The notes beneath the pieces were generated by a model. The model did not search any database. It saw only the letters and a list, made by a program, of their open reading frames with translations, and was not told the DNA's origin. From the NCBI RefSeq assembly GCF_958445495.1, contig NZ_CAUCSQ010000038.1:1-40651 (forward strand): 40,651 nt of DNA, written 5' to 3'. Of the stretch, positions 7,694-13,921 are shown piece after piece. Origin of the DNA: an uncultured Bacteroides sp. (GTDB taxonomy: Bacteria > Bacteroidota > Bacteroidia > Bacteroidales > Bacteroidaceae). The translations under genes were made by a program, and so were the position numbers. The number at the start of each line of letters is the position of its first letter. The stretch's first letter is position 1.

Positions 7694-8401
7694 ATGACCG
7701 AAGATGTAAAAAACAAACTGCTGGTGTGCGCCGGAATCTACCATCGTCCGGATTTCATAGCCGATGACCCGGTGCAGTTTCCCCGCCGCTATGCGTTGAA
7801 GCAAGATATTGAAGTCAGCGGTTTGCTGACGGCGATGATGAGTTTCGGCAATCGCAAACAGATAGTGAAAAAGGCGGAACAGTTGCACAGGCTGATGGGG
7901 AACTCGCCATACCGGTATGTCCTTTCCCGGCAGTGGGAAAAAGATTTCCCTCCGGGGATGGCGGATAGCTTTTACCGTATGTTGTCGTATGCCGATTTCT
8001 ATGGATATTTCTGTCGGTTGCACACGGCTTATATGCAGTTCGAAAGCCTGGAGGAAGCTTTGAAGCCTTATCCCGGAATACCGATGGAAAAGTTGTGCGC
8101 GTTTCTTGAAGTATCCGCCAAAAGCCCGCAGAAAAAATTGAATATGTTCCTGCGTTGGATGATTCGCAAAGATTCGGAAGTCGATTTGGGTATTTGGGAA
8201 AGTTTCGACCGCAAGGAGCTGATTGTCCCTTTGGATACGCATGTCTGCCGGGTCGCCCGTCATTTCGGACTGACGGATACGGAAACTTTCTCCTTAAAGA
8301 ATGCCCGGCAAATTACGGCCGCTCTTGCCGAAGTCTTTCCGGACGACCCCTGCCTGGGGGATTTCGCCTTGTTCGGATTGGGAGTAAACGGGGAAATTTG
8401 A
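7694..8401 (+). CDS. DUF2400 / TIGR02757 family protein
   Basis: A 235-residue cytoplasmic protein matching TIGR02757 (DUF2400) in length. It has the YALKQDIEVSGLLTAMMSFGNR block near 34-55, the FLRWMIRKDSEVDLGIW block near 150-166 and PLDTHVCRVARHFGL near 177-191. The usual C-terminus GDFALFGLGVNGE is present. The helical layout with D-T-H-V resembles HhH-GPD DNA glycosylases, but the function is not established. It is followed by a 13-bp hairpin terminator and then an 18-bp minisatellite. Confidence 0.88.
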   Translation: MTEDVKNKLLVCAGIYHRPDFIADDPVQFPRRYALKQDIEVSGLLTAMMSFGNRKQIVKKAEQLHRLMGNSPYRYVLSRQWEKDFPPGMADSFYRMLSYADFYGYFCRLHTAYMQFESLEEALKPYPGIPMEKLCAFLEVSAKSPQKKLNMFLRWMIRKDSEVDLGIWESFDRKELIVPLDTHVCRVARHFGLTDTETFSLKNARQITAALAEVFPDDPCLGDFALFGLGVNGEI

Positions 8402-8453
8402 ACGGGGGGAAGAGGGAGTTTGTCCTGCAGGACGGAGATTTTCCAATGACAGA

Positions 8454-8490
8454 ACCGGAAAAGCCGATAGGAGAAAGCGGCTTTTCCGGT
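8454..8490 (+). terminator. 13-bp hairpin terminator
   Basis: ACCGGAAAAGCCG (8454-8466) pairs perfectly with CGGCTTTTCCGGT (8478-8490). No long T run follows, so termination strength is uncertain. The ACCGG ends recur in the adjacent tandem repeat. Confidence 0.6.
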
Positions 8491-8492
8491 TG

Positions 8493-8589
8493 CAATTAGA
8501 GTAAAACCGGCAATTGGAGTAAAACCGGCAATTGGAGTAAAACCGGTAATTGGAATAAAAACCGGCAATTGAAATAAAACCGGCAATTG
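8493..8589. repeat. 18-bp tandem repeat (5.3 units)
   Basis: Units of CAATTGGAGTAAAACCGG start at 8493, 8511, 8529, 8547 (19 bp) and 8566, with a final CAATTG at 8584. The array begins 3 bp after the hairpin of the DUF2400 gene and ends exactly at the stop codon (8590) of the convergent leucine-rich-repeat gene. Each unit contains the palindromes CAATTG and CCGG. There are no spacers, so it is not a CRISPR array. Confidence 0.95.
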
Positions 8590-9882
8590 TCAGGACGCTT
8601 TTATTTTGCTTGCGTAATCTTTCCAGCCGTTTGCGGTTTTGTATTTTTCCAGAGAGACGGCAGGAACGTAAATGGCGGCAATGTCGTCCGGAAATCCGTA
8701 CCATACGTGTTCGAATACCTGAGGAGGTGTTATCCCTTCAACCTTTACCTCTTTAATACCTGTATGATTGAAAGCTGAGAAATTAATCTGCATGACGCTT
8801 GCCGGAATGGTTATCCGGGTCACTTTCTTATTGCCGCCCAAAAGTCCCTGTCCCAGGATGCGGATACTTTGCGGAATCTCGAAACGGTTCAATTCCGGGC
8901 ATCCTTCAAAGCAATATGCTTGAATGGCGGTGTCGGCGCCGGTGTCGGAAGCGGTTCCGTAAGTCGTTACCTCAGTCAATGCCCGGCAATAGTAAAAAGC
9001 CCTGCTTGTTATGGTTCCGATGCTGTTGGGTAGTTTCACCGTCACAATCCCGCTCTCCCGGAAAGCTTCCAGGCCGATTGACTTCACATTTTCGGGAATC
9101 TCAATCGTCCGGAGTTGCGAGGTCCTGAGGAAAGCCTGTGCTTCAATCTCTTTCAGCGTTGCGGGCAGAGCCGCTTCTTCGATGCCTGCATACATGAAAC
9201 AACTGGCAGGGAGTCGGGTGATGTTTGTCCGGCTCAAATCGGCTTTTTTCAGGTTGCGGCAATAATAAAATGTATTTTTCCCCAGATGTTCCAGCGTGGA
9301 AGGAAAAACAATTTCCTGAACGGTTGAACAGAAGAAAGCCGCTTCACCGATAGATTTCAGCCCTTCATTGAGCACGATTCTGTTTATCCGGCTGCCGTAA
9401 AAAATGTTGTTAGGAATTGAAATGACGCCATCGGGCAGGATAATCTCGTCATATCCTTCCAGGACTTCCGCCAGTACGCCGTTTTTGATACGGACAGGCG
9501 CAATCCGGACGGTGAAACTTATTTGTTTCCCTTCTATCGTTATTGTCACTTCCTGTTCGTCGGCAGGGGCGGACGAGGAGAAGCCGCTAACCTGTTCAGG
9601 GGTAATTTTCACAGGGCGCCGCTTCCCGTCACTGTATTCGCCCGTCACTTTGAGTCCAGTCAAGTCTATGTTCTCTTCCAATGCATAAATCCTTTTTTCA
9701 GGCAACAGTTCTATAAGGAGATTTTCAAGCAAGACATTCTCTTCGGGTCCGGCAGGTCCGGCAGGTTCAGCCGGTTTTTCGGCAGGAGGCGTATCCTTCC
9801 GATATTCGTCGTTGTCTTTACTGCAACCGGTCAATACAAAAAATGCGATGCTCAATAGAATAACAATTTCTTTCATACTCAT
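8590..9882 (-). CDS. BspA-like leucine-rich-repeat lipoprotein
   Basis: A surface lipoprotein of about 430 residues. The signal peptide ends in LTGC (Cys20 from the ATG at 9882), followed by SKDNDE, an acidic stretch typical of surface-exported Bacteroides lipoproteins. A Pro/Ala/Glu-rich linker leads to an Ig-like domain (LTGLKVTGEYSDG to ITIEGKQISFTV), then BspA-type leucine-rich repeats (LRR_5) with units such as IEEAALPATLKEIEAQAF and SIGLEAFRESGIVTVKLPNSI. The open frame could start at a TTG at 9909, but that TTG is part of a -7 promoter box. The start is therefore ATG 9882 or 9876. Such proteins usually bind host or bacterial surfaces; the ligand is unknown. Confidence 0.88.
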   Translation of the reverse strand: MSMKEIVILLSIAFFVLTGCSKDNDEYRKDTPPAEKPAEPAGPAGPEENVLLENLLIELLPEKRIYALEENIDLTGLKVTGEYSDGKRRPVKITPEQVSGFSSSAPADEQEVTITIEGKQISFTVRIAPVRIKNGVLAEVLEGYDEIILPDGVISIPNNIFYGSRINRIVLNEGLKSIGEAAFFCSTVQEIVFPSTLEHLGKNTFYYCRNLKKADLSRTNITRLPASCFMYAGIEEAALPATLKEIEAQAFLRTSQLRTIEIPENVKSIGLEAFRESGIVTVKLPNSIGTITSRAFYYCRALTEVTTYGTASDTGADTAIQAYCFEGCPELNRFEIPQSIRILGQGLLGGNKKVTRITIPASVMQINFSAFNHTGIKEVKVEGITPPQVFEHVWYGFPDDIAAIYVPAVSLEKYKTANGWKDYASKIKAS

Positions 9883-9906
9883 AGGTTTTTCAAATTTTTC
9901 CGGATG

Positions 9907-9914
9907 CAAAGATA
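9907..9914 (-). promoter_or_regulatory. -7 box of the leucine-rich-repeat gene
   Basis: On the minus strand TATCTTTG, 25-30 bp before the ATG at 9882. It settles the start choice because the upstream in-frame TTG lies inside it. No TTTG is seen at -33. Confidence 0.6.
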
Positions 9915-10020
9915 ACGAGGCCCTACCGTTTTTGAGTTACGATATAGCCTTAGGAATCTAACAGTTGGAAAATGAAAGTGTTGATATTCAGATAGTTATT
10001 CCGAGCGGATGCGGAAAAAT

Positions 10021-11520
10021 CTAACACGTGCCTGACACCTGTCCGAAAAGCGCCAGAAACAGTTCCTTGTTTGCCGTTTCTGCCGACTTGATGCGTGATT
10101 TAAGCCGCGACTTGCGGGCATATACATTCGCCACCGTATCTTTCATGAACAAACTGATGACTTGCGGCGAGAAACCTGTAAAAATATAGCAAAGCAGCCG
10201 CAGGTCGTTCTCCTTCATCGCCGGGAAGTCGGTCCGCAGTTTTTCCATCGCGTTGTCATGGCAAGTGTTTACAATGAGCTCCAGCTCTTGCAGCACTTCA
10301 TTGTTTTCGGCAAAGTCGGCGATTAACCGTTTGACCTCATGAAACATCGCCGCCTGTTGCGAGGCGGTATTTTCGCGTTCGTAGTAAGTTTTCCCCAGTT
10401 TGTCGATGATGTCGAAACGTGAGGCAATCAGCCCTTTCAGGTGTTTTTCCGTCTTGAGCCGGTCTTTTATATGTTCCGCCAATATCTTGTATTCGGAATT
10501 CGCCTCTTCCGCCAATAATAGATAATGTTCGGTGCGTTCCCGTTGCAGGTGCAGGCGTTGGCGGATGATGTAGCAGGCTATTCCTATGAACAGGAAAAGA
10601 ATGCTTGCCGCACCGATTTCCCATGCCGTACGGCTTTTCATCCGGTATTCGGCAAAAGCCGCTTGTTCCCGGAAATATTCGCGTTCTACCATGCCGGCGG
10701 AAAATTGCATGTTCGAGCGTGTCAGGGAGTCGGTCAGGTAGATGTAACGGTGTATGTTGTCCGTCGCTTTTTTGAAATTCCCGGATAAGGCTTCGATTCG
10801 ATAGGCAGTATATTGCAGTTCCGCCATATCGCGGACATCGGTCGTGCGTTCTTCTGCAAGAGCCAGGTAATAACGTGCGCTGTCCGGGCGGTTTTTCAGC
10901 AGTTGCACGTCCACCAGCGTATGATACCCGTATCGCGTGTCTTTTCGTGCGGAAAGTTCGATGCGTTGCAACAAGTCGCGGGGAATTTGCCGTTTTCCCG
11001 ATATGACGTAGAGAGAAGCCAGATTAGTCAGGCTGGTTCTGGCAAGGCTTTCGCTCTTTATTTCGTCTGCCAGGTCCAGGGCGGCGGAATAAAGGCGCAT
11101 CGATTTCTCCATGTCTTTAGAGCGGTATGCGGCTGCCGCCATGTCGAGCGTCGCTTCCGTTTCTTTGTGCAGGTTTTCCGATTGCCGGAAGTGGTTCCGG
11201 GCTTCGTAAAAATAATGATAGGCGCGGTTGTAATTCATTTGCGTATAATATACCTCGCCGATTTGACTGTAGAGCAATCCTTTGTAGTAGGGGTTGCCGG
11301 CAGTTTTCAGCTTTTCTTCAATCTCCAGGAAAATCCGTAACGCTCCCGCCCTGTCTCCTTCGTGCAGTTTGGTGCGCCCTAAGGCCAGGGCGCTGTCCGC
11401 GTCATTTTCCGACAAAGGCTTTGCTTTGTCAAGCCGGGAAATCCGTTCTCCGTTATGGCACGCCGCAACAAAGAGAATGATGGATATTCCGAATATGATT
11501 TTAAAATATATGTTCCGCAC
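10021..11520 (-). CDS. TPR membrane-anchored regulator with C-terminal helix-turn-helix-like region
   Basis: A 499-residue protein. The N-terminus is a lipoprotein-type signal ending VAAC (Cys21). TPR helices span about 45-265 (for example GLLYSQIGEVYYTQMNYNRAYHYF), a transmembrane helix lies near 301-320 (IGAASILFLFIGIACYII), and a coiled coil follows at about 321-370. The C-terminus DLRLLCYIFTGFSPQVISLFM...ANVYARKSRLKSRI (about 432-480) resembles a LuxR-type recognition helix. This plan is common in Bacteroides as a one-component membrane regulator; the target is unknown. The start codon is GTG; no later Met would keep the signal peptide. The gene lies 112 bp upstream of the leucine-rich-repeat gene's ATG-side promoter region, so regulation of that gene is possible. 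Confidence 0.8.
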   Translation of the reverse strand: MRNIYFKIIFGISIILFVAACHNGERISRLDKAKPLSENDADSALALGRTKLHEGDRAGALRIFLEIEEKLKTAGNPYYKGLLYSQIGEVYYTQMNYNRAYHYFYEARNHFRQSENLHKETEATLDMAAAAYRSKDMEKSMRLYSAALDLADEIKSESLARTSLTNLASLYVISGKRQIPRDLLQRIELSARKDTRYGYHTLVDVQLLKNRPDSARYYLALAEERTTDVRDMAELQYTAYRIEALSGNFKKATDNIHRYIYLTDSLTRSNMQFSAGMVEREYFREQAAFAEYRMKSRTAWEIGAASILFLFIGIACYIIRQRLHLQRERTEHYLLLAEEANSEYKILAEHIKDRLKTEKHLKGLIASRFDIIDKLGKTYYERENTASQQAAMFHEVKRLIADFAENNEVLQELELIVNTCHDNAMEKLRTDFPAMKENDLRLLCYIFTGFSPQVISLFMKDTVANVYARKSRLKSRIKSAETANKELFLALFGQVSGTC

Positions 11521-11551
11521 CGTTTTTCTGTTTCGTTTTCTGTTTTTTATA

Positions 11552-11572
11552 TCCGGACCCTATTTGTCCGGA
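11552..11572. promoter_or_regulatory. palindrome upstream of the TPR regulator
   Basis: TCCGGAC (11552-11558) and GTCCGGA (11566-11572) form perfect 7-bp arms with a 7-bp centre, 32-52 bp before the GTG start. A candidate operator. Confidence 0.4.
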
Positions 11573-11602
11573 AGAATGTGAATGGACAGTCCTCCATAAA
11601 AA

Positions 11603-11634
11603 CAAAAGCGGTAAATCCGTTTTTACCGCTTTTG
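11603..11634 (-). terminator. intrinsic terminator of the 11677-12396 gene
   Basis: A perfect 13-bp stem (11603-11615 with 11622-11634, 6-nt loop), followed on the minus strand by a U-rich tract. It sits 42 bp after the stop codon. Confidence 0.88.
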
Positions 11635-11676
11635 TTTGATATCACATTGTATGATGATGGATGATGGGTCCGGAAA

Positions 11677-12396
11677 TTAGAACCGGAAACCGATATAGAA
11701 CCGCGGACCTGAAATATTGTATTTGATTTTTTCGTCCGTATCGTATAAATCGTATTTTACGGTTCCCCAACGTTTTTCAACTCCGAGGGAGATTACTCTG
11801 TAAGACACGGAAAGGCCGGATACGAAGAAAGTGGCATAACCTCCCGAATGGTAATCGTCATTTGCGTAGATTCCGGAATAGCTCGGTGCATAACGGAAGT
11901 AAACGCTTGCTGTCAGTTGGTCAACCGGATTCACCGTGACGGAAGGACCGATTTGCATGCCTGCCGTGAAATGATAGGCGTTATCTTTTCCCCCTTCTTC
12001 ATAGTTTTCCATTTTATATCCTGCGGCGTTGATATCGAAATAAGTCCAGTCAAGCCCGATTTTAATCATGCTCAATATCGGAGTCTTGTGTAAATAATAA
12101 GTTTTTCCCATGGTGATTGCCGCTCCCCATTCGCTTTCGATGCTGCCGTCAAAACCGTCCACTTCTATTTTTTCTTTGTTGAAACTGAAATTACGGTATT
12201 TTCCGCGTCTCCATACGTTTGAGTTCTTGTCAACCGTTTCAATCTGTTTTTGCATGTCCTGTTGGTTAGCCTGCAAATCCTGAATGATTGTAGTTAACGA
12301 GTCTATTTTAGCTTGTTGCAAGTCCTCTTTTGAGGTTTGTGCGTTTGCTGTATAGCAGAAACCTACAGCCAATAATCCTAGTAAAAATGATTTCAT
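11677..12396 (-). CDS. outer-membrane beta-barrel protein with N-terminal coiled coil
   Basis: A 239-residue protein with a signal peptide ending ANA-Q (about residue 19). A short coiled coil follows (SLTTIIQDLQANQQDMQKQI, about 32-52), then about ten alternating beta strands rich in aromatic residues, ending RFYIGFRF with the C-terminal Phe typical of outer-membrane barrels. The size suggests an 8- to 10-strand barrel, and the coiled coil suggests a trimer or peptidoglycan contact. No specific family is recognised. It has its own exact -33/-7 promoter and its own terminator, so it is a single-gene unit. Confidence 0.75.
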   Translation of the reverse strand: MKSFLLGLLAVGFCYTANAQTSKEDLQQAKIDSLTTIIQDLQANQQDMQKQIETVDKNSNVWRRGKYRNFSFNKEKIEVDGFDGSIESEWGAAITMGKTYYLHKTPILSMIKIGLDWTYFDINAAGYKMENYEEGGKDNAYHFTAGMQIGPSVTVNPVDQLTASVYFRYAPSYSGIYANDDYHSGGYATFFVSGLSVSYRVISLGVEKRWGTVKYDLYDTDEKIKYNISGPRFYIGFRF

Positions 12397-12429
12397 AATA
12401 TTTTCTTTTTCTTAAAATTAATTCGGGTG

Positions 12430-12461
12430 CAAATTTATTGCATCTGTCATAAATTTGCAAA
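12430..12461 (-). promoter_or_regulatory. promoter of the outer-membrane protein gene
   Basis: On the minus strand: TTTG (12461-12458), 20 bp, TAAATTTG (12437-12430). Exact consensus about 34 bp before the ATG. Confidence 0.85.
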
Positions 12462-12488
12462 TCTATAAAAAGAATTAACGATTGATTC

Positions 12489-12983
12489 TTATGTTAATTT
12501 GCCGGTAAGTCCGGCGGAAGCCCGGTTTAGCCCCGAACCTTCTTTGATGGCCTTTCTCCACCTTTGAAACATTCTCATCAGGCTTTCTTCTTCCACCAGT
12601 TCCACCATATTATAATGTTCGACGAAAATCCCCATTGATTTTTTGAACATGATGCCGTGGCAATATTTGTTTTCCAGAAGAAATTCATAGAGTTCGGCTT
12701 TCATTTCCACTTCTATTTCCTTTTCTATGATAAGCGCGCTGTCATGGCCTATATAATTATATACATACGGATTCTTGCCGTTTCTCGGATGGGGAAGGGA
12801 AAAAGTGATGTTTCCGGTTTCGCGCCAGGATACATTGGGAGGATGGGGGACGGAAAGCTGGTGGAGAAAGTGATAGATAGGATGGGTATCGGGAAGATGG
12901 ATGGCGGAATGGATGTGATTTTTGAAACGCACGTACATATAAGCCGCTAAATGGGGCTTAATGGAGAAAGTGACTGTAACCAT
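12489..12983 (-). CDS. conserved hypothetical protein
   Basis: A 164-residue protein with no signal peptide or membrane segment. It starts TVTFSIKPHLAAYMYVRF and has IHLPDTHPIYHFLHQL near 30-45 and LMRMFQRWRKAIKEG near the C-terminus, a basic amphipathic helix that could bind nucleic acid. I recall similar small proteins in Bacteroides accessory regions but cannot name a function. It is divergent from susC, with a 938-bp gap between the two starts. Alternative: a relic of a mobile element. Confidence 0.6.
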   Translation of the reverse strand: MVTVTFSIKPHLAAYMYVRFKNHIHSAIHLPDTHPIYHFLHQLSVPHPPNVSWRETGNITFSLPHPRNGKNPYVYNYIGHDSALIIEKEIEVEMKAELYEFLLENKYCHGIMFKKSMGIFVEHYNMVELVEEESLMRMFQRWRKAIKEGSGLNRASAGLTGKLT

Positions 12984-13136
12984 TGGTATTAGAATTTAAT
13001 TTGTAAATATTTGTAGATGGATGCTGCGCCGGGCGCCGGCATCCGTCTTTTTTGTGTCGTGAATTTCCTTTTAAAGAATGGAACAGTTTCTCTCTTGTGT
13101 AATAGGTTGTTTTTCAAATGGTTACATAAGCGTTTT

Positions 13137-13218
13137 TTGGTTTAAAACCAACGGGTCGTTCCTTTAAAAGGAACGACCCGTTGCACACCGAGAAACACCC
13201 CGTTGGTTTTAAAGCAAC
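13137..13218. repeat. nested palindrome cluster
   Basis: There are three consecutive palindromes centred on TTTAAA. The first is 13137-13151 (7-bp arms) and the second 13149-13183 (perfect 17-bp arms). The third is 13202-13218 (8-bp arms, one mismatch). In addition TTTAAAACCAACGGG (13141-13155) pairs perfectly with CCCGTTGGTTTTAAA (13199-13213), giving an alternative, mutually exclusive fold. It could act as an RNA switch, a terminator without a T run, or a recombination or protein-binding site. Confidence 0.9.
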
Positions 13219-13550
13219 AAGGCGTCCCTTGAAATCAAAAGATAAATCTATATCAAATATCCCGAATTATTGAAATTAGGGGAAAATACGGCTTTCTTCA
13301 ATGTAATGAAATAATATCACCGGAATACCTTATTGTTTTTATGCGTATGGAGGAGTGTCGGAGTGTAATATATACGGAATATTCAATAAACGGTTTTTTA
13401 ACATAGTTTAAAAAAGAGGCTTTTGTATTTCCGAATTTATTTTATGTCGGGTTTTATTTTGAAATAAAACGATAATGTGTGTAAGAGATACTCCTGATGC
13501 GGATTTGCATAAAAATAAATACGGAATAATTATAAAAATGAAGATTTACC

Positions 13551-13858
13551 AAGTACTGATAGAACTTGGTATTTTCCTACTCTTTCCGCTATTAAAAAAA
13601 ACTATATAATGTATAAAACGCTAATTATCTTCTATTCTTAGATAGGATTTATTAACTATTCTGTTATAGTATTAAACTATGGAACAAAAGTATGGATTCT
13701 TTTTGCAAAAAACAACGAAAAGACATATTTTTTTTGTGAAATATACTCCCCGGACAGGGCTAAAAAATAAAATATGGATACAAATTCGTTTTGAATAGCC
13801 GATTCGATGTAAAAACACGACATAGATATTGAAAATGGAATAAGTTCTATCAGAACTT
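13551..13858. promoter_or_regulatory. candidate invertible segment bounded by 17-bp inverted repeats
   Basis: The left element 13551-13567, read on the minus strand, is AAGTTCTATCAGTACTT. The right element 13842-13858, on the plus strand, is AAGTTCTATCAGAACTT (16/17 identical). The asymmetric centre (CTATCAG versus CTGATAG) fixes their orientation as inverted. Each element is also a dyad: the left sits in TACCAAGT...ACTTGGTA, the right in ATAAGTTCT-ATC-AGAACTTAT. Size (274 bp between arms) and position just before a susC-like gene fit known Bacteroides invertible promoters. No recombinase gene lies in the window. Two operators for one dimeric regulator is the main alternative. Confidence 0.5.
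13685..13716 (-). promoter_or_regulatory. left-facing promoter match inside the candidate invertible segment
   Basis: On the minus strand: GTTG (13716-13713), 20 bp, TACTTTTG (13692-13685). The -7 box is exact and -33 keeps TTG. It points away from susC; inversion would turn it toward susC. A match of this quality is not rare by chance in AT-rich DNA. Confidence 0.4.
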
Positions 13859-13910
13859 ATGCTAAATGTGAAATTTGAATTTAATTGTTTTAGGGCTATT
13901 TAATAACTTA

Positions 13911-13917
13911 AAAGGAG
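13911..13917 (+). promoter_or_regulatory. ribosome-binding site of susC
   Basis: AAAGGAG is 4 bp before the ATG at 13922. It is unusually strong for this phylum and fixes the start. Confidence 0.7.
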
Positions 13918-13921
13918 ATTT

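Larger units (their letters stand above)
12984..13921. other. 938-bp intergenic region upstream of susC
   Basis: No gene is supported. It contains a cluster of palindromes (13137-13218), two related 17-bp dyads in inverted orientation (13551-13567 and 13842-13858) and a left-facing promoter match between them. The region from 13200 is very AT-rich. Confidence 0.8.

Noticed and set aside
8493..8589. CRISPR array or coding repeat
   Set aside because: Contiguous 18-bp units without spacers. The minus-strand open frames across it are in conflict with the convergent gene and DUF2400 and have no start or domain.
13200..13921. a constitutive plus-strand promoter for susC
   Set aside because: I found no TAnnTTTG on the plus strand in this stretch; the nearest (GAAATTTG near 13870) has one mismatch and no -33 box.
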